Shown piece by piece: positions 22,920 through 36,400 of a stretch of DNA of 64,000 nucleotides. Below the pieces are notes generated by a model. That model ran no database searches. It was not told where the DNA came from and saw only the letters and a program-made list of their open reading frames with translations. Both the position numbers and the translations under genes were made by a program. This DNA is from Cadophora sp. MPI-SDFR-AT-0126 (Eukaryota > Ascomycota > Leotiomycetes > Helotiales > Ploettnerulaceae): the NCBI GenBank assembly GCA_020747065.1, contig JAGMVK010000016.1, positions 868,001 through 932,000 on the forward strand, in the 5' to 3' direction. Position 1 is the first letter of the stretch, and each line of letters starts with the position of its first letter.

Positions 22920-23816
22920 ATGACATTCTCTACTCCTAATGAATATGTAGATCCAGGGATCGGGGGATCAAAACAAGCAAGACGTCGAGACTCGCCGAGA
23001 GACTGGCCGGCAGCCGCTACTGCTGCACGACCAAATGAATACTTTATTCTCGGGGATGGTATTGATCGTGAGGTCATCGGCGCTGATATACGTCGCTACC
23101 TTGGGAATGATGCATCAGTTCGACCAGGAGCCTATGAGGTCTGTTCAGGGTCTACTCTTGAGCCTCACTACCACACTGACATATATCTGTTTTCAGAACC
23201 CCACCACGAGACAAGTTCAGGACGGATACTTCATTACTGCTTATCGCAAGTTGACACCAGTCAGTCCAATTCTAATACTTGAACAGACATACTCATGACA
23301 AGGTGTATAGGCGATGATAGCCGATCTCAAAACCGACTCGCAGCTCTGGCAAGCGGAACGCCTTGCGACCGCTTCAACAAAGCCTACCGCTTCAACAAGA
23401 CCTCCCGCTTCAAGGGTACCTCCTCGTATGCGATATTTCTCATAAAAGGCGTTATGTACACAAAATCAAAAACTAATGCGTTTGTAGCCGTTGCAGGATA
23501 TCAGGATCCTATGACACACTCAGCTCGGCAATACTATGGTCAACCAGAATCCAGCTATGCACAGCCAAACCCCTCCTATCAGTCTGCGATGCCATCTGTC
23601 GACCCAGGATCTAGACCTCGTGATCCACGATTGGACGGTTATCCGGCAGCTTCTTCAGATCCTTATTATGGTCGTACAGCCACGGATGCCAACCGCATCC
23701 TTGTCCCTCAGGGCAGTTACGATTATCAAGCATCACAAGTTCCGACAGGATCTGGTCCTTTCCGTGCTACGGATGAGACAAAATGGAAGTCAGGGGCTCC
23801 CCCTTATGGCCGCTAA
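22920..23816 (+). CDS. fungal-specific conserved protein (GDGIDREVI/RRYLGND motif family)
   Basis: Four exons, 22920..23138, 23197..23259, 23311..23425 and 23488..23816, all in phase, give 241 residues. The introns use GTCTGT...TTTCAG, GTCAGT...GTATAG and GTATGC...TTTGTAG. The N-terminal half holds a distinctive block (PNEYFILGDGIDREVIGADI, RRYLGNDASVRPG), continued after the first intron by QDGYFITAYRKLTP and then AMIADLKTDSQLWQAERLAT. I recall this block from many ascomycete proteins annotated only as hypothetical or as putative DNA-binding; no activity is established. The C-terminal 110 residues are low-complexity, rich in Tyr, Gln, Pro and Ser (RQYYGQPESSYAQPNPSYQ), suggesting a disordered tail. 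The last acceptor has an in-frame alternative nine bases downstream. An earlier in-frame ATG at 22881 would add 13 residues. It follows the protease-like gene on the same strand. Confidence 0.75.
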
Positions 23817-24830
23817 GTTCATGTATCACCCGCGGTTCAACGTTGAACATCCGTTCTAGATAGCTGTCCGTGATGCACGCTTAGTTGAGTATCATAATGA
23901 CAGATCATGTTTCGGTATTTAGGAAGTGAATATAATGGCTCGAGTCTTTGCATCTGTTGGCATCTTGTTTGCCAATTTCTTGGATTTCTTGAGACTTGAA
24001 TTTGGCTATGGTTTTCCTGCTAATGATCTATCCTTCCTGCTTCTAGCTGTATTGCACTGTGCCAGATGTACGCATATATGGACAACATTACACCTTTGTA
24101 ATTCCTGACGATGGTTATGTTACGGAGGTAAAAACAGATTCATCACCCCTGACTCATTGAATAGCGAGTTACCCTACTGAGAAATATGGTGCTATATCTC
24201 GCTGTCATTTGACACCAAGTCTGGTTTGCATTGAATTAGATTCCGCTGGAGTCGAATTCACGTTCCCTCACGAGTTATACGGCCTCGGTTGAATGCTTAT
24301 GATCAGATGAGCGAGAATCTCCTTGAACATTCTCATGCTCTTCGGAAGTCTACAAAGCTGACGATTATGCTGAAGTAAATATAGCTAGGATAGAGCCTTT
24401 AACAGGACATCCAAGGGGGCGGGGCTAGCAGGAGACTTACCACCATAAGGAATATTACAAAAATAAAAATTCATATAATCAAGATCTACTAGAAAAGCTA
24501 AAGAAATTAGGTAGCAGTGTCCTTGTTTCTTCCAACTGAATCATCTACGTAAAATTCGCGGAATGAAGGATTGAGTCAGATCGTCCATATTTGTCAGGGC
24601 TGGCAGCAATAAATCCCACAAATGGCTTCGAATTTATGCGCGCTCGCAGCCTTATCTTACCACACTCGCAAAACAGATAATAGGACTCGCCAATTAATAC
24701 TTTAAGTACTCTACTGATATCTTCCACCGTAGAGCCCTTGAGCTCTCGAAGCATTGGTTGTAAGGAAGCGCTTTGGAGAAGCTCGCTAAACGTCCCGATC
24801 AAAACAATCGCTTCAGTGCTCTTCAGTTAG

Positions 24831-24850
24831 GTGCGGGGTAGTGCGGGGTA
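24831..24850. repeat. tandem duplication of a GC-rich decamer
   Basis: The decamer gtgcggggta occurs twice head to tail, followed by another GT. It is a two-copy repeat in intergenic DNA; significance unknown. Confidence 0.9.
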
Positions 24851-25884
24851 GTTTCCAGGAGAGCTTGGGAGCATTGCGATTCGATAAAAGCCAACGAGTC
24901 ACTGTTGATTTAGTATCATCCCATTGAATTATCCTAAGCCCATTCTAAATCGCCTCATTGTTTTCTTTTATTTCCTCTTGAAACCATTTCCAGCTGAGTC
25001 TGTAATGGCGTTTGCATGATACGAACGTAATTGTTTTTTTGTATCAATCAATGGTTCCCGGAAAATATTGTTAGATTAATAAGTATCGTTGGGTTTCAGT
25101 CCTGTCCTACTTTCTGTCCTCATAGCCTCAGAGGCTGTATTCATAATCCGGCGCTGCACAGTCCCCTACCATCAGTCATCATCTCCATGTGGGGGTCATG
25201 TTTCTCCGAAAGTCTAATTCCCCAACACAACCAAGAGTTTGGCAAGACTGGACACTAGGATTCGAGTCCTCCTCGAACAATCACCACCATCCCCTGCCCT
25301 GATATCCCTCCCATACTACCAAGGAGCGATTCAAGACATTTCTCGCCCAACCCTTCCCAATCACAAGTTATACTTTACAAGGACTTTCCGCCCCGGTCAA
25401 ACGTGTCAAACCTTAAATGCGACCATGAACCCTCGCATTCGGAAAACTCCCATGTTTCTTTATCCCCTGTAGATCAGTCAGGCATTGTAGCATCTAGAAT
25501 GTTTCATCGAGCCTTGAGTTTTGAGCACCACTCTCGCATCGCGGAAGGTCTTCCGGCGTCCTTGCTTTGATGCTGCTTGCTTCGGCTGTATCCTTCCTCT
25601 CGTCACAAAGTCCTAATCTCGGACATCATCTCTTGGATATCAGCAAGATTCTGATATCCTTGATACGGAAAGGACGGCCCGGTGAAAAGAGAGTTACGAA
25701 TCGAAGTTCTAACTATCGTGTATTAATGTAGCTTAATGTTGTGACTGAGGAGGAAAAGGTTGAGGGGTAATTATGACCCCGCACTTAGTGTCTTAAGCTG
25801 CAGGAAATTTATGCCTTTCACGTAAATCTCGATGACTCTTCAAGAATAGACGTAAAGATAACAAGCTCTATCAATAATCCCTCG

Positions 25885-25911
25885 CAACAACAACAACAAC
25901 AGCAACAACAG
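25885..25911 (+). repeat. CAA/CAG trinucleotide microsatellite
   Basis: A run of CAA units with two CAG interruptions, about 95 bases before the MOSC start codon and probably in its 5' leader or promoter. Confidence 0.9.
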
Positions 25912-26006
25912 CACCTCGCTACCTCTTTCACACGGTGAGCAATTGTACCGCGGCATCAGAGTTCAGCAAACGCACATGTGATATCAGGACACGGCCAGAA
26001 CTCAAT

Positions 26007-27412
26007 ATGAAGATCACAGAGGTATGACCGATCCCAATCTCTCGACTGAGATCCTTCTTGCCAGGATTAGGATGGGACGAGAAACCTTACTGATGATCCC
26101 CAGCTCATTGTATACCCAATCAAATCTCTTCGAGGGATCTCTCTTCCCAGCGCAACCCTCACACCCCAAGGCCTGCTCCATGACCGCCGATACCTTCTGC
26201 TCAGACCTCAGGAAGATGGCAGCTGGGGGCATATGTTCGTAGGAGACCGACCAGAAATGGCATTGTTCCACTGCGAGCTCCCCTCGTCTCCCTCATCTCC
26301 TTCTAGCTCTCCTGCAACAAGCTTCACCGTTCGATATCGGACCCCTTCTCAACCAATCACGCCCCCGAGTCCAGCCCAGAAAACAACAATCACCATCCCC
26401 TTCACACCCAATCTCAATGATAAAGTCAAAATCGAGATCAAGCTCCACTCAATCAAAACCTACCCAGCATGGATAATGGATGCCTCTATCAACGAATGGT
26501 TCACCGGTTGTTTCGGATACCCCGTCATTCTCGCCTTCATCGGCGATAGCCTCGGAATTTGCAAGCCAAAGAGCGACGCCGTAGCATCCTCCTGGCTCCG
26601 AGAAATGAAAGCCACGATACCGAAGCAGGCTTCCCATGTGCAGTTCTCAGACAATGCAGCCTTGCTCGTGACATCCGAGGCTTCGCTCGCCGACCTCCAT
26701 CCTCGCCTACCGAGGGACGAGAAAGCCGTCCATGAGAAGTTCCGCCCAAATATCATCCTTGACGGGAATCAGGCTTGGGATGAGGATTTCTGGACTAGTT
26801 TGACTTTCCCTAAGGGAGGCGGAAGAGTAGTTCTGACGAGCAACTGTGCGAGATGCATTAGTGTTAATGTGGATCTTGATCGTGGGAAGATGGGAGAGGG
26901 GGAGAGTGGGACGTTGTTGAAGAAGATGATGAAAGATAGGAGAGTGGATACGGGAAAGAAGTGGGAGCCTGTCTTTGGGAGGTATGGTTTCCCAACTGAG
27001 CCTGGGATGGTGAGTGTTGGTGATGAGGTTGTGGTGGAGAGGGGAGAAAAGAAGAGTGTGTGGAGTGAGTTATCATTTAACTTCTTCCTATTCCTTTCTA
27101 TGGTTCATCTTTCTACCCCAAAACAAATCATCCAAGTACACTGTTGCTTGGAACTGAAGAACTCTGAAGCGAATAATCGAGTGTAAACAAAACCCCAAGA
27201 CGGACTGCTGACGAAAGCTAGATGGCCTCGTTCCCCGCTTGTCAACATTCGATCCAGCACCAGCGCCAAGTTTCCCATACATCTCCATGATTCCCCTGAA
27301 GTACCGTCTCACGTTCTACGTCGCCGTCATCGGACTCTTGATCGCACTTGCAAAAATGCCCGAGAACGAGTATCCTTTTCCGACTTGGTTCAGCAAGCAC
27401 AGTTTCCAGTAA
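26007..27412 (+). CDS. MOSC-domain protein (mARC/MOSC-N type) with C-terminal membrane segment
   Basis: Probable molybdenum-cofactor sulfurase C-terminal (MOSC) family protein, the family that includes mitochondrial amidoxime-reducing components. Exons 26007..26021 (five codons), 26104..27064 and 27222..27412 encode 388 residues. The tiny first exon is supported by a GTATGA donor and CCCCAG acceptor, which restore a MOSC-N start: KITE then LIVYPIKSLRGISLPSATLT and LLHDRRYLL. The MOSC core has FRPNIILDGNQAWDEDFW and VLTSNCARCISVNVD, including the Cys (within CARC) expected to ligate molybdenum cofactor in mARC-type proteins. The middle region has an insertion rich in Ser/Pro. The last exon (donor GTGAGT, branch CTGACG, acceptor GCTAG) adds a hydrophobic helix (YRLTFYVAVIGLLIALA), which would anchor the protein by its tail. 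That exon is less certain; retaining the intron gives an alternative ending at 27186. Confidence 0.88.
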
Positions 27413-30400
27413 ATTCGTACAATTGTTTATGACCAACCAATAGAATACAGCTAGTATCAGTTTTCACAATATGACTCCTCAAACATTATAATTTCGTTAG
27501 TTAGTTATGAACAATGGTCCATTCAACCTCACATGATGCTTCCTCCAAGCTACCACCCGAAACAGTTAAACTTCCCCATCAACTCACTTACTCCCAAATC
27601 CGACGTCACACAAACTCACGTACCGACCTCACCATTCGATCTTGCATGTTCCCACACATCGACCATCACGACACGCGGAGCCAGCACCTACGAGCACCTC
27701 ATCTGGGTCACAAGGCTGCAGGCCATTACATCCACAAGGCTGGCTACCTATCAATCAAACATGGACGGACAGCTGTCATGCTACACAAATCTGGATTTAA
27801 GGTCTCATGCAGTACTCCCCAACACTGTTGAGAGTGATTGTGGACGTTGGAAAGATGAAGGAGAGAGAATGGACCCAGGGTGGCAGGGCGGACAGCTACA
27901 GGATAGAAGGGCCGTGGAAAAGCAAAGGGAAGAGAAGAAAGGGCCGACCCGCGTCCTGCCTTCTCGCAATTACTATGGTTGATACGGCTCCATCACAAAG
28001 ATAGGATACATACATTATCTACGAAACCATACATGCATGATCGCCATACAATCCGTAGGCATCTCCTTCCGCCGCACAACACATACAGGAAGATAGAAAG
28101 TGACAGCCCTACGCAGCTTTATGTCGTACAGCTGATGACGGAAGCTAGCAGGATCGGTCATTGTTGCACAACATGTTGCATATCTTGCCAGCACCCTGAC
28201 TACAGATGCAGGACCGCTGCAGCCCAATGTAGTGTAATGTAGCGCCTTTATGCTTCGTTTCTATAGTGTCGTGTAGCACGTGTAGGACAGAGACCAACTA
28301 TAGAGACGACAACCCTACATCCACGGGACGACAAGGAACCGGGCCCTGACATGACTTGAACTGCATTAGAGCCAGACCAAGTGCTGCCATGTGGTGCCAG
28401 CAGGATCATTCAGGTTGGAAGGAAGAAGGGAACGTTACGTGGATCGTAACTTTTTCATAGTGACACGACAGGTTAATGTGTTGGGGAAGAGTTGTCCCAA
28501 CGTCATGTCGGGGTTTGGAGGACCGGTGATGAGGTCCAGATGGGTCACGTCAAGTTGCTTGGGAAAGGATGAGATGAGACGAGATGAGTTGAGATAATGT
28601 GAAAGGTGAGTGTGAGAATGGGAATCTTTTCAAAGGGGCTGATTTGCTTCCGGCGTACTGAGAGTCTGACGAATGCCATGTTACGAAAGAATTGAGTGAC
28701 CGGCTAGACTCCGATATTTTATTCTGGTAGCCTATACTCACAGGGATGAAATGTCATAGCAGAGAATGGCGAATAACAGACACTTGAATGTGAAGGCTTC
28801 AGCTTTTGTGAAGAAGTAGATGAGTAGTACAAAATCCTTTTCATTGCTTCCATGCTCTCTTCAGAAAAGCACTTCAATTCTTGACTAGCTATTTAGACCA
28901 GTACGACATAGTGCGAATGAAATCAATCAGATTCAGATTTTTAGTACGTAACGCCAGAGCCAATGGGGGCAATACACAACCCATCCCAATTGTACTTGCG
29001 TACACCATTCTTTTTCTTTCAATTGATCTTGCTTGCGTCGCTTTCGTGTAGACAGCTTTTTTTTTCCCCCGCTTGACAAATGAAATTCAAGAACAAATCC
29101 CCCAAAGCAGACGCATTCAAGAACAGAAGCAAAAATCAAAAGTGGGAAAACGCCCGCTGGTCGTGTCTAGTCTATCTCAGCCTGGAAATACAAAAATAGA
29201 ACCCACGGAGAAAATCGAAAGAGCATATGATGTGTTCGTTGCGAAAAGAGGAACTGAGCCTGATGTGCTGTACTTTTGCTGTTCCGTGCTGAGCGACGAT
29301 GCCGAATGGAAACGGGCGCTGTTCCGGAATGCGTTGTGTTGTCCTGTAGTCCAACACTTTTCTAGAAGGACACAAGCAAGCAATGACACGCGCTGCCTCG
29401 TGAGCTGTAACAGCAAACATCCCCCGTCGCCTGAGAGAAACGTTTCAGTATCCGGCAAATAAATTACCCAGGCGTCCAAGCAGGCCATCGTTGCTTCCTT
29501 GCTGATTTGGTGAGGGAGCAAGGCAAATGAGGATGGCTGTTGACATCTGGCGACGATGAGGGTTCTTTCGTCAGGTCGGGACGACAAATCGGAAATATCA
29601 AACTCGCATCCTCCAGTGTATCATATCTTATCAGGTGTAGACAAACAAAGAAAGAAAATTCGTGACATCGTAAAATCGCAATCGAGATGGAACGTCAGAC
29701 AGCCGGCCAGAAATAGAGTGACATGTCAGATCGCCTCACCCCTGTTCCTCCCGCACTGTCATGGCTATGCATGCAACTCAAAGGAGCCAAAGCCGCACGT
29801 ATCCGACGTATCCGCACCACACCGAATCGCATCGCAGTGCGGCATCACAGTGCATGGTATCGCATAATCCGCTCGGTTGGATGCGAGAGGCTGAGACATT
29901 TTGACGTCGAGTTCCATGTGTGATGTGGAAGTAGGGGAGAAGGTTTAGGACCCCAATTCTGACAGGCGAAGAAGTACAATAAATAGAATAGGCTGAAAAA
30001 GAAGATGGCGTGCCGGGCTTGATGCAAGTTGTATAGTTAGCGTTGGGTAGTTTTTGAGGATGATTTCGGTGTTTTCTTTTGGGAGCTATTTTGCGCGAGT
30101 CGTTTCCTGTGCCTGTTTGCAGCCAAAGCCAGAGATGTTGCTTTTTGCGACAAGTGCCGTTGGCTGAAGTTGAGAGTCGAGACCCTACATGTAGACGTCA
30201 GCCGATTTGCTCAATATCCTTATTGATTTCTTTTCTGTTCCCATCTCGACTGAGAGGTGGTGGGGAGAATTGGAGAAATGACCAAGGGCCAAGATTGCTA
30301 TCGCATGACTTGGATTTCCAATCCTGTCACATCGCATTCGGGAGCTATTCCGCTCAACCAACTCCGTTTGCTTGGGTGTGGTTCGTCTGATAATCAGATG

Positions 30401-33400
30401 TAACTTGTGCTATCATAGCATAAAGATAGCACTTTGAGCCTGACATGACCCGGTAATGGGGATAGGATACAGCAAGGATGTGGATTGGAATAGGAGGGGC
30501 GGAGAACTGAAAGAACAGAAAATGCAATGACTGAACGAGGTGAGGGAGTAAGAAGCAAAAGTTACGAAGATGAGAATGAACATACTGAAAGCCATGAGCA
30601 GTCCAGCCAGACTATGTTCCAAGCAAGGAGCAAATGCAAAGCTCATACGCAGCTACCAAAAGACGAGCAACGATCTCAAGCAGGCAAGTTAGACTTTGTT
30701 GGTACAAGGCCGACACGTCTTCAGCTTGCAGTATTTGCATTCGAAGATGTACCAATGTGGACCAGAATGGCACATGGAACAAACCCACTGAATGAGCGTT
30801 GACTCTGACTTCAGAAGGTTGAACGAGTGGTGACAATAGCTCGGAACAGCCATTGCGCCTGGCTATTTGAGGGACGATAGAGTTGACGTGGGAGTCAAGA
30901 TCGAATACAGTTGGGATCGATATGCAGATTCTGTAGGGGTTTAGCATGTTAGTCCAGTATCTGATCGACTAAAGGGGGATTTGCGTACCTTTTACGGGTG
31001 CTATAAGAAGAGGAGAGATCGAGAAACGCAAGTGGGGTGATGCTTGTTGAAGTTCCACTCGAAGTCGAGATGCGAGACCGTGTTGAAAGAAAGTCGCAAA
31101 CGCGCTGTGGCAGGCTGTTCTTTGTCGTCAAAGATCTCGCTTCGTTGGAAAGGTGAAAGTACAAGGCTCCAAAGTGAAAGTTGCAAGATAATAGTGAATA
31201 AGAATGTTTTGCTGCTTCCTCGTTTCCAAGTCCAGGTCGAAGGGATCTTCAAGTCTTTAAGTCCTTCCCTTCAATCAAGATGAAATGGCAAACTTCCGAC
31301 CAAAGGAAATCCGTTTTCCGCCTCGAACCAATCCGGATGTGAGGTGATCTGGTTCGCCTTGAGAAGAGATTGTACGCTGAATTCGAGGACCAAGTATGTA
31401 GCGTGTTGGTGCAGGGCGATAGAAGTACAGGATAGAAACATATCAATGCAAGACAAAATAGGGCAAGCACCGCAGAAAAGCCGCCGGAAGTAATCGAAGA
31501 AAGCAGGTAACCATCCAAGCTAGCAAGCAAACCCGTCTTTGGTGCAATCAGAAACGTCCAACAGTTTTGAGGAACCGCCTTCCTTTGCTTTTTCGTGCCT
31601 TTCCCCTCTCTTGGGCTTCTCTTGAGTACCTTTTGGTGAGGCCGGGCGATGTATGTATGTTCGTTGGTGACAAGTTATGTACGATAGATGAGGATGTTTG
31701 TTCGTATGTAACGTTGAGTTGTATGGAATAGAATGATCAAAGAAGTATGTACTTGGCCAGTACTACAAGCAACTGGAGAGAGCCCCGGATGTATATACGT
31801 TCGTCGGGGACATTGCATATCGTAAGGTCTTCGGCATCACAGGAAGAGTAAGAAGAAAGAGGTTAGAACGTCAAAGGATGAGCTCCCGGACAGCTTCAAC
31901 CTGAATGACGGATGACCCAAAGTAAGCTAGGCCCAAAGTTAAGCTGGAGCCAGAAGAAGGACAAAGTGTATTCCAGTGAAAATCTATTGCAGGGAATCAG
32001 CTGGCGGAGGATAAAAGTAGGGCGGATAGAAGGAGGGATGGAGCCTGTTCTTGATGGGGCTACATTGGGCCTCTTGTGGCTAGCATGCCAATTGGCATGG
32101 ATGGACTGATATGCCTCGTGGAAGTGGAGGCAAGTGTGGATAAGTCGTCGTTACCATGGGAAAGGCACACATGGATATGACAGGGACAGGTTCCGCCGTC
32201 GGTGCAACTGCAGTCATGGGAAAGAGCAAGACGAGGGTGAGAGGGGGGGCCGGAAGCGAATATGCGAGGAGTAAGGCAAGATGACGGACAAGATATGAAG
32301 GACCAGCAATTTAGGGGGACACAAGACCTGTACGTATCATACAGTCGCAGGTACCGGGGAGGGTGGAGGGAGTACATCGTGGTAGGTGGAGAGAAAGGGA
32401 GAGCGGAGGTACCTGCTCCAGTCCCTGGGATGTGTTGGTGTGGTGTGTGCCAGGAGGTGATGTTAGTGCCCAAGCCCGGCATCTTGGTTGGAAGCGAGTG
32501 GGGATGGAACTCCACCAAGTTCAATCGAGAATCACTTCATCACTTCACTAAATTAGGACAGCGCCAAGGGGAAGGACAGGCCTCCAAACGATGATAAAAA
32601 CTATATGCCAGCTCTATTATGCCTCATATTGATTCGTGCAAAAGAGCTCTAGGTCGCGCGGAGCCCGGGAGGACGTGCTGGATCTCTCGAAAGTCTTAGT
32701 GCCAGTTTGCTTGCCTTAAACGAGCAATTCGTGTCATGGAATACACTTTTCGGCACTGGGACGGTCTTGAAGACGGTGCTGCGCACTGACTTTGCTGCCA
32801 TATGAGCGGTCGTGCTATATAACTCAAGCAGCTAGGAGATTTTACATGCCACTATCAAATAACTTTTGGCGCCATGGGCTCTGGTAGAGGTTGGCCTGGG
32901 GCTGGATTGCGGCCGAGAATTGGTGTTGGTGCGGGCGTGGAAGGACTGGATAGCGATGACTTTATGGAAGCTGGGCTGGTCTGGAGATGTCTGATCGCAT
33001 TATTTCTGTGCCTATCCTTGTCTCATATCAACTTACAAGACCGCTGAGAAGTTGAAGCATAGAAGAAGGTTCCTTGATGTCTCTGGGCTCTTTCTCGGCA
33101 TTCGTACTCCAGTTGCCCATTCCGTAATCTACTTTACGATACTTTGCGTCATCCCTACCAATAATACTTCCTTTTCCTCTTCCTAGACCCAACTCGAGGT
33201 CCTTTGCGACCAGAGCTTGCTGTCAGCTTCTTCGGTTTGGGTTTGCGGAAGCACTTCCCCGCACACCATCAACTGGGACTAGGCTTGTCAGAAAAGTAAT
33301 AAATCGTACGACTTTTGATATGTGGTCGAGGAAATACAACAGAGCTCTGTACGTGTTGCCACATAGTGTTGTATCAGTATCAGACGTCAGTCTGTCTATA

Positions 33401-36400
33401 AGCTGGTCGGAAAGGAGGGATAGGTCAAACTGTAACTCCTGTATCCAGCAGATATCGAGTCACTCTATGGAACCTTGGCACCATGGTTCGCAAATATGCG
33501 TCGTACAAATTGCCGGAACGGTGAGATACGACAGGCGCCTCGCCTTGTGGCTGTTGTTAGGGGTGGGAGTGGAGTTGTAAGATCTGGAAGCAAGGTATCC
33601 GCTGTCAAACCTACCGAAGCGCGCAGGGGGCCATCTACAGGCCGGCCGGCTGGGCATGCAGCCCGGCTCGCACAGCATATGGAACAGTGGAAGAAAAGAA
33701 GAACGCCATCACCACCCTCCCCAGCGGGGATGACAGTACCGGTACTGCGAGCAAGTAATGTATTGGAAACTGAAGCCGGCGCATCATGAGGCTGCCTCAG
33801 GTGAAACGAGTAGTTCTATTTCTATATTCGCATGTTCAAATTCTTGAATTGAAAGTCAGACTTAGAATTCTCCCCTCCACTCATTTTGAAAAGGACTCAC
33901 TCACACATCCCTTTCTAATGATACAATGCATCAAAATATCAGTTCCAAACGGCCAAAACCACGAATCACGGTCCGTACCTTGTTTGAGCATCAATCACTG
34001 GCGCTCCACAAAACCAGGCCCCTCGCATTACAACAACATGATTAACGTCTAGAAGATCCAGGGATTCGATCGATGTTCCAGGGATCTTAATGGGATTCCA
34101 GAATCCAGGGTTGAGGTTGCCGGTAAATGGTAGCCGAGCAATGGCAATCACGGAGTTAGGGCTTGAAATGGTGGAGTGCAGACTGTAGATCTTGCAACTG
34201 ATGTTCTTGAACACAAGGAAGTGGGATGAATAATCTCCCGATAACCTGTGTCCAAGACGAGATCAAGATTCCAGACTTCTGAGTGCAAGTGATGAGGAAA
34301 ATTCCGAAGAGAAAACAGGTGATGGACGGAAGGAGTACAAAGCTGGTGCCGCCTCAAATCTCAATGCAACTACCATAGATGATACAGATCAACAATCGAG
34401 CCTCATTATCAACTTATTCCACTATCTGACTGCATCATATCACTTGACGCTGCCCCTCATCGAGATCCCCAAAAAGCCCCCGCTTACCCTAACTTGTAAT
34501 CATGCTGCCGTGTTCCGAATAGCAGTCGGCACCTGGCAGCCCCCAGCTCATACTCTTCCTGTGCCGCATTGCACCGTGGCGTCAATAACGCAAGGTACCT
34601 ACGCATTCAAACATAATAATCAAAATAAAACGGTTGCAGGGTTCGAAAACAGTACTCACGTCAAGATTTCAAAAACAGAAATAGTTCCGGAGCTTACAAG
34701 ATAGATGGGGAATACCGTTCACCGGCTCGCGGGTATCAAGCCACCGATACTTGCTGCCCAACCCCTGAGACTAGTGCCAACCAACAAAGATACGAGAGGT
34801 AAGTGAGCTGAAAGAAGGTTGATAGAAAATTGAGTGAGACCTTCTAAAGGGGGCTGAGAGACAAGATATGGTGGTGCGAGACATGTACGTGCATTATCAC
34901 ACTCTTGTCTTTCTAGAACATGGGATTTCTGGTAGCTCATAGGTTGAGCCGGAGATGTCCTAATATGGCAATTCTCCGAGGACTTAGCGGCGCGGCTTTC
35001 TCTAATTTCCTAACCAAGAACCATGGACATGAACAAAAGTTTCCCCCGAGTTCGAGACTTGGAGTATTCAGAGAACCTGTGGTACACCATTTCCGAAGCC
35101 TATCTCATTGAAGTTGCTGTACGACAATCCAAACGGACGTCCTTCATCCCGCTATTTCACCCCACCATAAGCTCCCCTCACTCCCCTTAACTTAAGAATA
35201 CCGACATGCAAGTCCCCCAAACCGGCGATCTTAGAGCCACTCCACTGTCTCAGTCTCACCAGCCACTAACCACTTTCCAGCTAGCTTCAGCACCCTTCCT
35301 CTGGTACCGGTACAACATCAGTTATTCCCCGATGTGCATACGTCTTCCTGCAGGTCGATTCTTTGGTACGCGTTCCAAACCTTACATCGTCGAGCCTATC
35401 AAACTTCTGCTCTGCTCCTTCAAGAGGCTACGATATCACGAGCCCTGTAAATATCGTGATAGCGTCGTAAATAGTCCAGTCGGATCTTTCACCTGCGTTC
35501 TTGCGGCATTTTGTTGCAGGTTGTGCCGAGGTAGGCTCGGTGTAATGTAATCGACGACGAAGAGCGAGAGTACGTCGTACCTCCGTACCGTTCGTCCGCT
35601 CTTATCACTGTTCCGCTATTACTCTCGAGATCCTCCGCTTTTGGTTGGTGTTGCGGAGGTTGAGAGATTTCGATGCGAACAGGTCGGGCGATCTCTCGCA
35701 ACGCTTGCTTGCCGCGCGGGATGGAATCAAGAACTTGTGCCGTGCCGTGAGCAGCTTGTTCACTTGAGTCTCTCTCCCATTTGCAAACCCTCCAGCCATT
35801 CTAATCACTTTTTCTTCTTTTCACATTCCTGAAACTAGGCACCTCGGTTCCTCATCGTTTCACTTTCTTAATCTCAAAAAATCAAAACAAGGCACCTCCA
35901 CCCACCCGCATAAGCGAACCCCATACCTCGCTCCCTATCAATATCAATTCCCCATCCACCTCCAACCCATCATATAAATATATTACAAGCACGGAGGGCC
36001 AATTTTATTTCGGAGCACCACATGGTTCACCAGGATCTTCATGCACAAACCTGGGTATCCACGCAAGAACGTCTGCCAAGAGCGTTAGAATCAGTGCGTG
36101 CAGGGAGGGGTTCGACCGAAAGTTCGAACTCGATATGCACGATGATGCTTATGGAGAGATGAAACGTATGGTGGGGTTAGGTGCTCCGTACTTTCTGTTA
36201 CTTGTCTTTCCAGACTTCTCCTCAGTTTTTCGCCTCTCCTCGTGGCATGATGTGTAGTGCGTGATGTTGTGTGATAGCCCCACATGCCCTACCATGACAG
36301 CTTGAACTTGGATCTGATATCTCCAGGGCAGACCTCTCTTGTATATCCATCACGATGGTACTATACCCGCGACTTTCTCTGGCTTCGTACTTTGACGTAT

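Larger units (their letters stand above)
23817..26006. other. intergenic region with one protein-like minus-strand fragment
   Basis: About 2.2 kb. On the minus strand, 24802..24545 reads as a protein-like piece (IGTFSELLQSASLQPMLREL, then STVEDISRVLKVLIGE) without an ATG. It opens after a stop, so it may be the remnant or single exon of something lost. The final 400 bases should be the promoter and 5' leader of the MOSC gene and contain a CAA microsatellite. No tRNA or transposon was recognised. Confidence 0.4.

Noticed and set aside
25255..25275. tRNA B-box-like GGATTCGAGTCC
   Set aside because: No A-box or cloverleaf pairing is found at the proper distance upstream, and the flanks do not form an acceptor stem.
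32060..32594. Opposing 154- and 110-codon frames
   Set aside because: Compositionally biased, open on both strands, no motif or splice support.
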